From contig NZ_JABMCC010000118.1 in assembly GCF_013359905.1 (NCBI RefSeq), positions 558,001 through 622,000 on the forward strand: a stretch of 64,000 bases of DNA. The letters run 5' to 3'. Both the position numbers and the translations under genes were made by a program. Under the pieces are notes generated by a model. That model did not search any database and was not told the origin of the DNA. It was given only the letters and a program-made list of their open reading frames with translations. Source of the DNA: Paenibacillus taichungensis (GTDB taxonomy: Bacteria > Bacillota > Bacilli > Paenibacillales > Paenibacillaceae). Shown in pieces: positions 34,649 to 45,050 of the stretch (positions are counted from its first letter, which is position 1; each line of letters opens with the position of its first letter).

Positions 34649-35595
34649 CTAAAATCGGGAGAGTCGACAAGGTTCTAATTCAATTCTTGATTCCCGATTG
34701 ATGATTTCACTTGCAGCCAGACGTGCAATCAGCGGCGCCAGCGTAATTGCAGAATGCATCACGGTTAGAAAAAGTCCTTTTAAGTGATCTTGGAAACCCA
34801 CAATCGGATAGCCGTCTTCAGGCATAGGTCTCAACCCGACCTTTATGCTTTCCAGTTCCAGGTGATTACCATCTGTCAGACTGCGACGCAACGTGTCGAA
34901 CGCTCGCTTACCAACCGCCTCTGGTCCGTTTTCCTCCGACTCGTCGATTTCATCTGAATCAGAATGGAAAGCAACGACGTAACCGGCACAGGACAACCTA
35001 ACGGGTTGCAAAGTTCGGGGACGCCTGCACCTGCGGCCAATACGACGACATCCGACTCTAGAAAACCGTTGGACGTATGCACGCCGACCAAGCGGGAACC
35101 TTCTTGCTGAAGCTGTGTAACGTTGGTGCCAAACTGAATTTTTGCTCCGTACGATTGCGCTTTGCTCAACAACAGCTCCGTTACCGCTATAGGGTCCACC
35201 GCACCTTCTTCGCTAACAAATATCGCTTCATCCAGATATTCCTTCAGATTCGGCTCCAATGCCTCAAGCTGCTCTCGGTTTAATTTTTGAAAGTGGGGTT
35301 GCTCCCTTAGGGGCGGAGTGTCCCAAGTTAGCGCTCCATGCCAATGAATTTCTAGTTCGGATAACTCTTGCTGAAGTGCATGATATTCTTCCAAAGCTGC
35401 ATCGTATAAATGCCAGTATTCGGGAGCTACCCTATGAGTTGTATGTATCCAGGCAAACGATTTTTCCGTGACGTCACGCGCCGCTGCAGGATACCGTTCA
35501 ATAACGGTTACATCTTGATTTCGTTTGGCCAGATGATAGGCCATGGATGCCCCGACAATCCCTGCGCCAACAATCACAATTTTTTGTTTAATCAA
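34649..35595 (-). pseudogene. Broken FAD-dependent oxidoreductase (DAO/glycine oxidase-like)
   Basis: The N-terminal part (start TTG 35595 with GGAGG 8 bp ahead) has the Rossmann motif VGAGIVGASMAYHLAKR and reads to VVVLAAGAGVPELCNPLGCPVPVTS, as in DAO-family enzymes. It then diverges and stops at 34876. The C-terminal part (DEIDESEENGPEAVGKRAF... LRPMPEDGYPIVG ... MHSAITLAPLIARL) continues in another frame to 34649. Roughly 30 codons usual between these parts are missing, so an internal deletion that is not a multiple of three has shifted the frame. A functional product is unlikely. Confidence 0.85.
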
Positions 35596-35765
35596 TAATG
35601 ACTCCTCCGTTTTCACCCTATTGTAACATAGGCGTTATGATACTTAGGTGTTATAACATATGAGCGGAGCTGGAGCGACTCAAATAGTTGTACAGAAAAT
35701 CCGGGTATTGTTGAAGAGGACTAACTGGAGGTAAAGCAAGTACGCTAGCCAATAATGTTGCAATT

Positions 35766-35888
35766 TCAATCCACTGTCGTATCCTTCCAATTGACTGCAA
35801 TACGAATTAGGATGGACAGGATGCACACCGTATACCAGACGGAGCCTGCAATCTGAACTAATGTACTATACTCTACTGATGCGCTCAC
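35766..35888 (-). CDS. Possible 40-aa membrane peptide
   Basis: A short frame starting GTG at 35888 encodes MSASVEYSTLVQIAGSV..., with one hydrophobic helix (VWYTVCILSILIRIAV) and a polar end NWKDTTVD. No good ribosome site is seen (GGAGAGG is 13 bp away). It lies downstream of the exosporium gene, beyond a hairpin. It could be a small protein or a remnant. Nothing else is seen in the 35596-35957 stretch besides the hairpin. Confidence 0.3.
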   Translation of the reverse strand: MSASVEYSTLVQIAGSVWYTVCILSILIRIAVNWKDTTVD

Positions 35889-35894
35889 ATTTAG

Positions 35895-35933
35895 ACAGGG
35901 ACCTCTCCGCCATGATCGGCAAGGGGTCCCTGT
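35895..35933 (-). terminator. Stem-loop after the exosporium collagen-like gene
   Basis: ACAGGGACC (35895-35903) pairs with GGTCCCTGT (35925-35933), with a possible inner GCC/GGC pair. The flanking T content is low, so termination strength is uncertain. Confidence 0.5.
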
Positions 35934-35957
35934 TTCTGGACTTGATATAAAGCGAAA

Positions 35958-37565
<1,608 letters not shown>

Positions 37566-37572
37566 TTATCTG

Positions 37573-37932
37573 CTAGATGTTTTTAACTGTTTTTTCGTGC
37601 TCCACCACCCGGTGTGCATCTACCAATTGTCCCGACGCTTGTTTACCCCATACTGAGATCCCTACTTCTTCCGCACCTTCTGTACTGGTTTCAAAAACAA
37701 ACTCAAAAGCATCTAAGTCTGCAAAATAATTTCTGGTCAGTGCTTCGTTAGGTGCAATACTGATCATTTCACTCACATACAGCGTTCTTGTTGTGCTTAG
37801 CACATACCCCTGAACGGATACTGTTACAGAATCAAGAGCAGTTCGACTTACCAATCTAATTGTTACCTGTTGTGTCGGTCTAACACCAGAAACCGGATTG
37901 TTTTCGATCGGCCCAGTTGATAAAATAGCCAT
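37573..37932 (-). CDS. Stand-alone N-terminal exosporium domain protein
   Basis: A 119-aa protein that aligns along its whole length with residues 1-115 of the collagen-like protein: [21 protein letters not shown] against [21 protein letters not shown], then LYVSE, IAPNE/IAPNQ, DAFEF and SVWGK. The ATG at 37932 matches the partner's start and has a better ribosome site than ATG 37941. It has no collagen or C-terminal domain. It may be an adaptor or cap for the spore-surface protein. The two genes appear to form an operon. Confidence 0.85.
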   Translation of the reverse strand: MAILSTGPIENNPVSGVRPTQQVTIRLVSRTALDSVTVSVQGYVLSTTRTLYVSEMISIAPNEALTRNYFADLDAFEFVFETSTEGAEEVGISVWGKQASGQLVDAHRVVEHEKTVKNI

Positions 37933-38074
37933 CTTCCCCATCCCACCTTTTTATGAACCTCTTACTCTCTTAAGCTCACATGAATAATAATATTCAAACA
38001 TTAAAGCAACGGTGTGGACAAAAGACAGGCGTCAATTCACCATTATTCATAAGGCATATAAGGTTTCGACAAGA

Positions 38075-38103
38075 AACAATATGAATTTCTTAGTCTTGCG
38101 TTT
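38075..38103 (-). promoter_or_regulatory. Weak SigK-like promoter for the exosporium genes
   Basis: On the minus strand AAAC (38100-38103), a 16-bp spacer and CATATTGTT (38075-38083) approach the SigK consensus AC-N16/17-CATANNNTA. It lies about 140 bp upstream of the gene pair. The rest of 37933-38318 holds no supported gene, only this and the terminator at 38196. Confidence 0.3.
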
Positions 38104-38195
38104 TAGAAATCCTTTAAACTTGATAATACAGCTTCTATGAAAGTGGTTGAAAATGCTGGAATTCATATGTATTTCAAGGGGCTATAACGAATAGG

Positions 38196-38241
38196 AAAAA
38201 GGCTGTCCCAAAAGTCATGCTTATGACTTTTGGGACAGCCC
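38196..38241 (-). terminator. Strong terminator hairpin
   Basis: Perfect 18-bp arms GGCTGTCCCAAAAGTCAT (38201-38218) and the complement (38223-38240), loop GCTT. On the minus strand it ends in TTTTTCC, terminating the gene that stops at 38319. Confidence 0.9.
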
Positions 38242-38318
38242 CTTTCATGGTTATTTTGGTCTAATGAAGCTGGCACACGTTATTCGCTCCCATGTGCAAC
38301 GTTGCGAAATGTAACGAT

Positions 38319-38885
38319 TCACAGAGAAGTTATTTCATCGACTGTATCGCTTTTCAGGCTCTGATACTCATAGATATAACGGATATAATTTTGTGCGCTT
38401 TGGTTAATTTCTGCATCAGTAGCTTGGAATGAGGCACCAAAGACTGCAAAATACGGTAACGCTACGGCGCCAACATGATTTATGCTGGCTTTGAAGGGGG
38501 TCACTACCTCATCTACGGTAAAGGACACTGAACCATCCCTCGTGTAATTTTCCTTCTTATCACCAATGGATATAGCCAAGCCCATCTTTTTCCCATGCAG
38601 TTTGTTACCTGTTGATCCGTACGCCCATCCGTAAGTAAAAACATCATCTAACCACTTTTTCAACAAAGGTGGATAGCTATACCAATATAACGGAAACTGC
38701 AAAATAATATGATCATATGCTTCGAGTAACTTCTGTTCTCTGGACACATCGATGTTCCAATCAGGATAGGCTTTATAAATCTCATGAATTGTAATATCAG
38801 AGTGTTGCAACAACTTCTTTTTTAAGCGTTGATTTACTCTTGAAACCTCTATATTGGGATGCGCCAGAATGACGAGTGTTTTCAT
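38319..38885 (-). CDS. NAD(P)H-dependent oxidoreductase (flavodoxin-like quinone reductase)
   Basis: Flavoprotein of 188 aa in the KefF/MdaB/NQO fold. MKTLVILAHPNIEVSRVN is the flavin-binding start, followed by HIILQFPLYWYSYPPLLKKWLDDVFTYGWAYG, the active-site region of two-electron quinone reductases. ATG 38885 has AAAGGA 9 bp ahead; the ATG at 38894 abuts that site. Divergent from an HxlR regulator whose family often controls such enzymes in response to quinones or electrophiles. Confidence 0.92.
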   Translation of the reverse strand: MKTLVILAHPNIEVSRVNQRLKKKLLQHSDITIHEIYKAYPDWNIDVSREQKLLEAYDHIILQFPLYWYSYPPLLKKWLDDVFTYGWAYGSTGNKLHGKKMGLAISIGDKKENYTRDGSVSFTVDEVVTPFKASINHVGAVALPYFAVFGASFQATDAEINQSAQNYIRYIYEYQSLKSDTVDEITSL

Positions 38886-38963
38886 GATTAACATTCCTTT
38901 CGCGGTTCAGCTATAGGCTTTTTTTGAATATGGCCATTATCATATAAGCCTGAAAAAAAGAAA

Positions 38964-39004
38964 ATACACACCCGAAAGTAAGATGGTTACTTCAAAGTGT
39001 GTAT
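38964..39004. promoter_or_regulatory. Candidate HxlR operator (nested inverted repeats)
   Basis: An inner AAGTAA-N5-TTACTT (38976-38992) is nested in an outer ATACACAC (38964-38971) and GTGTGTAT (38997-39004). The AGTAA/TTACT core resembles known YodB/HxlR-type sites. It lies centrally between the divergent oxidoreductase and hxlR-type genes, so one dimer or tetramer could control both. Confidence 0.6.
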
Positions 39005-39083
39005 GGACTTCATCAGCCATATTGTGAGAAAATGAATAGTTAGACCACATCAATAAGATGTAACATGAACGAGGTGATATGTC

Positions 39084-39446
39084 ATGAAGCAATATAACCT
39101 GGGAATCGAAGCGACACTCGAAATTATTGGCGGCAAATGGAAAGCGCTAATCATATGTTTATTAATGTCTGGTGTGAAAAGGACAGGCGAGTTACAGCGC
39201 AGTATAGACGGTATCTCGCAAAAGGTCCTGATCCAGCAATTACGCGAGCTTGAAAGAGACGGCCTTGTCAGAAGGCATGTTTACCAACAGATGCCGCCCA
39301 AAGTCGAATACAGTCTTACAGAGTATGGAGTAACCGCCAACAAGATCGTGGATGTGATGTGCACATGGGGGCGGGAAAATATAGCATTAAGGCAACAACA
39401 AGGAGAAGACATTATACTATTGGAAAATAAAGAGCCTGCTTTTTGA
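39084..39446 (+). CDS. HxlR family transcriptional regulator
   Basis: Winged-helix regulator of 120 aa, HxlR type. The signature IIGGKWKALIICLLMSGVKRTGELQRSI is followed by ISQKVLIQQLRELERDGLVRR and the wing PPKVEYSLTEYG. One cysteine lies in the helix after GGKWKALII and one near the end of the dimer helix (VMCTWG); redox sensing by cysteine is known for YodB but in a different position. GAGGTGAT precedes the ATG. It is followed 44 bp later by an SDR gene. Confidence 0.92.
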   Translation: MKQYNLGIEATLEIIGGKWKALIICLLMSGVKRTGELQRSIDGISQKVLIQQLRELERDGLVRRHVYQQMPPKVEYSLTEYGVTANKIVDVMCTWGRENIALRQQQGEDIILLENKEPAF

Positions 39447-39490
39447 GCTGGAATCTTTAGCCGACACTTTGAGAAGAAGGAGCACTTAAA

Positions 39491-40210
39491 TTGAAAAACT
39501 ATCTTGTATTCGGTGCTAGCAAAGGATTAGGAGATGCATTTGTCAGGGGTGTACCTGAGCAAGGTGATAAAGTCTGGGTCGTGTCTCGCACGAAACCTGA
39601 TAACTTGAAACTAGACGATGGAGTAGAACGCATATGGATACAGGCAGATCTGTCTAAGCTCCATGCATCCGAACAGATCTGCGATGCGCTTCAGAACGAG
39701 ACTTTGGATGTTCTCATTTACAATGTGGGCATTTGGGAAAAAGAGGGTTTCGAGGACCATTATACGTTCGATAATGACACCCCCGCCGACATCAGTAATC
39801 TGATTCATGTGAATGTAACATCTGCTATTGTAAGCATTCAGGCATTATTGCCCCACCTTAGGAAATCAACAGCAGGCAAAATCATTCTTATTGGCTCGAC
39901 TGCGGGTCTGAGCAATGCGAACAGTACTCAGGTATCTTTTGTGGCCTCCAAATTTGCCATTCGTGGGGTTACAGAAGCCTTGAGAGAACATACAAGAAAA
40001 GACCGAATCGCGGTTACGTGTATCAACCCGGGAGAACTCGCAGCCGAAGTTCCATATAAAGATGGCATTGACCGCGCTCTTTCCGAATATAATGGTACAC
40101 GCATCCCTCTTCAGGACATGGTTTCTATCGTAAAATGCATCGTCAGCCTGTCCAATGCAGCCTGTGTAAAAGAAATTAATATTCCGGCAATTACGGATTT
40201 GAACGCTTAA
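39491..40210 (+). CDS. SDR family protein lacking the catalytic tyrosine
   Basis: Short-chain dehydrogenase/reductase fold of 239 aa. Cofactor motif FGASKGLG (7-14), NVG (78-80) and catalytic-type S136 in IGSTAG are present, and K154 is in place. The tyrosine of YxxxK is replaced by phenylalanine (SFVASKFA, F150; codon TTT where TAT would give Tyr). Start TTG 39491 with AAGGAG 8 bp upstream. It is likely co-transcribed with the HxlR gene. Catalysis in the standard way should be impaired; a sensor or binding role is possible. Confidence 0.88.
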   Translation: MKNYLVFGASKGLGDAFVRGVPEQGDKVWVVSRTKPDNLKLDDGVERIWIQADLSKLHASEQICDALQNETLDVLIYNVGIWEKEGFEDHYTFDNDTPADISNLIHVNVTSAIVSIQALLPHLRKSTAGKIILIGSTAGLSNANSTQVSFVASKFAIRGVTEALREHTRKDRIAVTCINPGELAAEVPYKDGIDRALSEYNGTRIPLQDMVSIVKCIVSLSNAACVKEINIPAITDLNA

Positions 40211-40267
40211 TTAAGATTCAAAACGGATTAATAAAACTCCGTGACAACCAGAGACAAACAAACATTA

Positions 40268-40293
40268 AGAGCGCGTTTGAAACGTGCTCTTTG
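40268..40293 (+). terminator. Terminator after the SDR gene
   Basis: AGAGC-g-CGTTT pairs with AACG-t-GCTCT, followed by TTTG. Modest stem and T-tract. Confidence 0.6.
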
Positions 40294-40501
40294 TGCTGCA
40301 ATAAGGTAGTTAACATTTTATAAAATGGACTAAAAGATGCTTAAATTCACTTCATTTAAAAAAAACGTCACTATACTTTAGTCCTGTCCTTACTGGGCTA
40401 GGGTCTTGGACAAAGACTGGGCTTGAGTTTGTTCTGATTATGGTAAATCCACTGCTATACTGCAAAGCGATATACATATTTTGATAAAAGGAGCTATCAC
40501 A

Positions 40502-41359
40502 ATGAGAACAAATTTCAGCACCATGCCCAGCACGAGATCAGAGGAGGAAAAAGTCCAAAAAGCCAGGCGAGGACTGCTCGTTTTCTTTGCCGTGCTCATC
40601 CCTCTCTCCATCCTTAGTTATGTACTGATCATGAAAGCACCGATTTTCGGTCTGCTTCTCATGTGGACACCCGGCTTGTCCTCTATCTTCGCCCGTGTAG
40701 TACTTCGCGAAGGCATCTCGGATATTTCCTTGCGGTTTGGTGGGAAGCAGACAGTGAAGTCATTGCCTTTCATCTTGCTTTTTCCAGTTGTTATTGGTTT
40801 ATTTGCTTATGGAATCGCATGGATTACGGGGCTAGTTCAGTATGTTACACCGGACTCATTCATTGAAGGCCCATCTGGTGTTATCCTTGCAGGAACAATA
40901 CTTTTTCAAATGTTTGTGGGTACTGCAATCGGTATAATCAGCAGTTCAGGAGAGGAGCTCGGCTGGAGGGGCTATATGCTCACTCGACTAATCGACGCCC
41001 GTATACCCAGACCCGTGCTGACGAGCGGAATTATTTGGGGTGTCTGGCACCTTCCCGTAATGCTTTTTGCGGATTATTATTCCGGTCCGTATCCTGCCTT
41101 ATCGGTTATCCTGTTTATGATTTCAGTGACCTCGTTCAGTTATCTGATCAGCCGCTTGCGCTTAACAACGGGCAGCATATGGCCTGCAATTCTCCTCCAT
41201 GCATGTTGGAATGCCGTGATCCAGGATGCCTTTGATATATCTTCCAGTGGCAAAAACGTTCTGCTATGGACTGGAGAATCCGGAATATTAGTGGCTCTCG
41301 CCTTGCTGATTGCAGCATGGATGATGTCGAGAAAGCCTCTTGTCATAAGACAGCTATAA
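40502..41359 (+). CDS. CPBP family intramembrane glutamic protease
   Basis: Polytopic membrane protein of 285 aa of the CAAX-protease/bacteriocin-processing (CPBP, ABI) family. The three active-site motifs are GEELGWRGYML (EExxxR-type), SGIIWGVWHLPVM and ILLHACWNAV. Seven to eight hydrophobic segments are visible. ATG 40502 has AAAGGAG 9 bp upstream. Substrate unknown; related proteins cleave prenylated proteins or peptides or confer self-immunity to bacteriocins. No bacteriocin gene is adjacent. Confidence 0.93.
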   Translation: MRTNFSTMPSTRSEEEKVQKARRGLLVFFAVLIPLSILSYVLIMKAPIFGLLLMWTPGLSSIFARVVLREGISDISLRFGGKQTVKSLPFILLFPVVIGLFAYGIAWITGLVQYVTPDSFIEGPSGVILAGTILFQMFVGTAIGIISSSGEELGWRGYMLTRLIDARIPRPVLTSGIIWGVWHLPVMLFADYYSGPYPALSVILFMISVTSFSYLISRLRLTTGSIWPAILLHACWNAVIQDAFDISSSGKNVLLWTGESGILVALALLIAAWMMSRKPLVIRQL

Positions 41360-41435
41360 GAAAAAATCTCTGAATCCAAATTCGGAGCAATGATGAAAAT
41401 ATGTTTTAAGGAAAAACATCCAACTTAAGAATGAC

Positions 41436-41464
41436 AAAAGCCCGCAACGTAGCGGGCTTTTCGG
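41436..41464. terminator. Bidirectional terminator
   Basis: AAAAGCCCGC-aacgta-GCGGGCTTTT, perfect arms (41436-41445 and 41452-41461). It lies between the convergent CPBP protease gene and the GH20-GH3 gene, serving both. Confidence 0.92.
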
Positions 41465-41599
41465 TTTTTCATCCTTTATCGTTTATCTTTGACTTTCAGA
41501 CTAGATCGCTTGTAAGTATGAATACTGGCAAAGTACATGCGAGCTTTTGTGCTTTTAGATATGTTTCATTTCCCTATTGAACAGCTCATCACTGACAAG

Positions 41600-44500
41600 T
41601 CACTTTGATGCTGTCATGCATTCCACCAGTGCCCGCAGTGAATAATCGGAGGTTGAACATAACAGAATGCATCCGGCTGTCTGTGGCAGTGCGGCGTCAT
41701 CATAGGGATTGCGCAGCACCAGATTCAGCAATGGCTTAACCGCAGCCAAGGCCTCCGCCAGTTCCAGCTGACCTGTGAATAGATGGGCATTAAGGGTGCC
41801 CTGGATAACGACATCCGCATCAGCAGCTTGCTGTATCAGGGACTTTATCTGTTCGGCATCGGGCTTCATCGCGCAGTAGCACGTCTGCACAGCCAAGCCT
41901 TCATCCTTCAATTGGGAGGCTAACCTGATTTCCGCAGAACCGCTATTATCGGCCTGAGTCAGCTGCTCCTGCTGCGGCAGTATCAGCAAATATTTCAGCG
42001 AATCCTTGAGTGGCAGCAAACCCTGCGGGTCTCGGCTAACTTTCACAGTCATACGAGCCAGCTTCAGTGCCGCCTCTCCCCACTGCTCTATGGGAATCGG
42101 CTGTGCAGACGCCTGGTACATCCGGAATTGGTCATGCAGCTGCCGAATACGAAGAACCGACTCGTCGATTCGCGACTCGTGAATGCGCCCATCCCTTACA
42201 GCGGCCAGAATACCCGCGATGACCCGGCTCTGAAACTCCGGCGTATGGCACATCAGGATCATATCGTTCCCCGCCTGAACAGCCAGCACACCCACGTCTT
42301 CCGGGCTGAAATTTTTGCGAATTGCCCCCATTTCTATGTCATCGGTACAGATCACCCCCGTAAAGCCCAACTGTTTCCGCAGCAGTTCCGTGGCAAAAAA
42401 ACGACTGAGTGAGGCTGGAAGTCCGCCGGATTCCGGAATGTTAGGAAACACCAGATGCCCCATCATGATTGAATCCGCCCCGGCTTGAATTGCCTCAACA
42501 AATGGAAGCAATGGCCCCTCCATCAACTGTTCAATCGTCAGTTCACATTCGGGCAGAACAATATGCGAGTCTCCGCTCACTTGCCCATGGCCGGGAAAAT
42601 GCTTTGCCGTCACGGCCACTCCCGCTTCATGCATCCCCTGAATATAGGCGCGGCCGAATTGGGCCACCAGCTGCGGGTCCTCTCCAAAGGAGCGAACACC
42701 CACAACCGGATTATCTATATGCGTGTTCACATCCAGCACTGGTGCCCAGTTCATGGGAATACCAAGCGAGTGCAGCTCACTGCCGATGATTTTACCGAGC
42801 AAAAGAGCGGCTTCCGGATCTTCACTTAACCCGACTGCCCGGTTGCCAGGGACATAGGGAAAAAAGGACTTAAACTTGGACAAGGTGCCGCCCTCTTCAT
42901 CTACCGAAACATAATAAGGCAAAAGGCTCCCGATATCTTCGGCTATGTTCTTTACTTCTGCAAGTAGCGCATGTGTCTGCTGCTCGCTCTCAATATTATG
43001 GGGAAAGATGCCGATGCCCCCAAATCGGTGCTGTGCCATTCTGCCGCGAAACTCCGGCTCGGCCCGAGTCGATGGTGTGCCTACTACGCACATCAGGGCT
43101 ATTTTGTCTTCCAGACTCATTGCCGTCAGATCAGTTTGTGTATGGATCGCGTTCAGACCCAGTTCTTGATAGAGCGTGCGCTCCAGATAATCATGCAGAT
43201 AGAACCTCGATTTCACAAAGTGCTCCGCCATATCAGAGGGCTGGTAACGCTCCAGCGCAGCCTTCATCCGAGGTAGGACCCCCTCACGCCCGCGGCGGTT
43301 TCTCGTATAATTGTTATGGAGTGAGCGCCACTCCGCATCGTCTCCGGGATACAGCTCCCAGCGGTAAGCATACTTATGGATCGCCCGTGAACGATCTGTC
43401 GCCACCTCAAAATCATGCATGATTGCAATCAGTTCCGCTTCTTCCCTGTGCTCCCGCACTTCGTCCATCAGCTTCCAGATCACATCATAATAATCCTCTA
43501 CCCTATAATTGCCGAGAAGGTTGTGTCCGGTAACAGAATCAATGCCATGAAACCGTTCCAGAAATCGGTCGATGAAGGTGGTGGTATTCGCCTTTCGGTT
43601 CCAGGCCAAATCCGCGTGCAGCAGCATGGGGTACCAGGTTGTTTCGAAAATACCATATGGAACACCGAGGCTGAAAGGCCCCGTCCAGTTGGTAGCAACT
43701 ACACAGCCAAGATTCAGTTTGTCGGCCGTCTCTGCCCACTGAAGCAAGTTGTCTGTCCGGTTCAGCAGTACCGGATAATTCTGATGTTCTGCCCAATCAA
43801 AGCTGCGGACTGCTGGCGCCCCCATAACTTCAATGCCGAGCGCCCTGAATTTATTGGCATGCGAAGTAACTTCCGCTTCGATATTGCGCCCGTTGTAGAT
43901 CCAGATCATGGCGACACTTCGCCGATCCAGCTTAGCCAGTTCCTCTGGCGGGCATTTATCCAGCATGTCATGCCAGAAAATCGGCTGCTTTCCCCGTTCT
44001 GCCGTAAATGCAATCAGACGGTTCAAAAAGGCGATAAAAGCTCGTTCCCGCACGCCTCCAAACTCGATTTTGCAGCGTTCGCACTCGCATAGGCTGTAGA
44101 CCTCGTCACACCCGAGGTGAATATAACGCGAATCCGGGTGGGCGTCGATCATCTCTTCGAGTAAAGTGGTTATCAACCCAAAGGTTTCCGGATGCGATGG
44201 GCAGATCTCCCCGGTGGACTGCTCTGTCTCGCGAAGATGCCGCCAACCTTCGTGGCGTAATACATATTCCAGATGTCCAAAGCTCTGCTGGAGCGGAATA
44301 ATCTCTATAAAGTGATCGTGGGCGCTCCGCTTCAATTCTTCCAGCTGTGAACGACTTAACGCATGTTTTGGATGTGCGAACTCGGGATGCGACTGAAATG
44401 GGAACTTATCCTCATATTCAATCAAAATCGCGTTCGTCTTATAACGGGCGAATTCAGCCAAATACTTCGTCAACAGTTCCGGCTTGGAGAACGTCTGACG

Positions 44501-45034
44501 CAGGTCAAAGTTCATTGCCCGCATAGGTGTATCCGGCCAGTCGGTTATGGACACCGCCGGGATAACCCCATCGGGTCCATTCAGTTGTACCAATGTCTGC
44601 AATCCATAAAATAGACCCGCCGCATCCAGTGCGTAGACTTCAGCCCTTCCGGCCGACACCTCCAGCTTATACCCTTGTGGACGTCCGTCCAACCCAGTCA
44701 GATCCGTTCTGTCTTGTTGAATAAACGAACTGAAACTAGGGATGGTCGGGCTCTTCTGTTGTGTTCCCAGGACTTCATGAATGGCAGGGGCTCCATGTTC
44801 CTCATCGACTACCTGCTGCGTTTCCTGCCCTGAGAGACTTTCGATTATTAACAAATATCCCTTTTCTATTCTGGAGCATGTATATTCCATCCCCGGAAAT
44901 GCCCGGCGACAATGAATTTCCAATCTGGGATCATCCTGTTCCATGAAAAGACTCCATCTTTCCTCGCCATTCAGTCGCAAGGCTTCTCCTTCGCTCGCTG
45001 CAATCTGCTTCGGTTGTGGTATCAAGCTCTGCAT
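41600..45034 (-). CDS. GH20-GH3 fusion beta-N-acetylhexosaminidase
   Basis: Large intracellular enzyme of 1144 aa with two different exo-beta-hexosaminidase modules. Residues about 1-165 are the GH20 lead domain; 165-580 form the GH20 barrel with catalytic D310-E311 in HLGCDEVY. Residues about 640-970 are a GH3 NagZ-like barrel: KHFPGHGQVSGDSH carries the Asp-His dyad (about 822 and 824), and CTDDIEMGAI marks the nucleophile region. A GH3-type C-terminal domain follows. The ATG at 45034 has AGGAGGAG 5 bp ahead. No signal peptide. It lies last in the amino-sugar operon and probably releases GlcNAc from imported oligosaccharides. Confidence 0.93.
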   Translation of the reverse strand: MQSLIPQPKQIAASEGEALRLNGEERWSLFMEQDDPRLEIHCRRAFPGMEYTCSRIEKGYLLIIESLSGQETQQVVDEEHGAPAIHEVLGTQQKSPTIPSFSSFIQQDRTDLTGLDGRPQGYKLEVSAGRAEVYALDAAGLFYGLQTLVQLNGPDGVIPAVSITDWPDTPMRAMNFDLRQTFSKPELLTKYLAEFARYKTNAILIEYEDKFPFQSHPEFAHPKHALSRSQLEELKRSAHDHFIEIIPLQQSFGHLEYVLRHEGWRHLRETEQSTGEICPSHPETFGLITTLLEEMIDAHPDSRYIHLGCDEVYSLCECERCKIEFGGVRERAFIAFLNRLIAFTAERGKQPIFWHDMLDKCPPEELAKLDRRSVAMIWIYNGRNIEAEVTSHANKFRALGIEVMGAPAVRSFDWAEHQNYPVLLNRTDNLLQWAETADKLNLGCVVATNWTGPFSLGVPYGIFETTWYPMLLHADLAWNRKANTTTFIDRFLERFHGIDSVTGHNLLGNYRVEDYYDVIWKLMDEVREHREEAELIAIMHDFEVATDRSRAIHKYAYRWELYPGDDAEWRSLHNNYTRNRRGREGVLPRMKAALERYQPSDMAEHFVKSRFYLHDYLERTLYQELGLNAIHTQTDLTAMSLEDKIALMCVVGTPSTRAEPEFRGRMAQHRFGGIGIFPHNIESEQQTHALLAEVKNIAEDIGSLLPYYVSVDEEGGTLSKFKSFFPYVPGNRAVGLSEDPEAALLLGKIIGSELHSLGIPMNWAPVLDVNTHIDNPVVGVRSFGEDPQLVAQFGRAYIQGMHEAGVAVTAKHFPGHGQVSGDSHIVLPECELTIEQLMEGPLLPFVEAIQAGADSIMMGHLVFPNIPESGGLPASLSRFFATELLRKQLGFTGVICTDDIEMGAIRKNFSPEDVGVLAVQAGNDMILMCHTPEFQSRVIAGILAAVRDGRIHESRIDESVLRIRQLHDQFRMYQASAQPIPIEQWGEAALKLARMTVKVSRDPQGLLPLKDSLKYLLILPQQEQLTQADNSGSAEIRLASQLKDEGLAVQTCYCAMKPDAEQIKSLIQQAADADVVIQGTLNAHLFTGQLELAEALAAVKPLLNLVLRNPYDDAALPQTAGCILLCSTSDYSLRALVECMTASK

Positions 45035-45050
45035 CGCTCTCCTCCTATTC

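Noticed and set aside
37981-38090. Plus-strand 34-codon frame starting ATGAATAATAAT
   Set aside because: No ribosome site and no protein-like composition.
38201-38240. Perfect inverted repeat as an insertion-sequence end
   Set aside because: The 4-nt loop and flanking T-tract fit an intrinsic terminator, and there is no transposase or target duplication.
43415-44092. Plus-strand frame of about 225 codons inside the GH20 region
   Set aside because: It lies opposite the well-supported glycosidase and shows no recognisable motifs or ribosome site.
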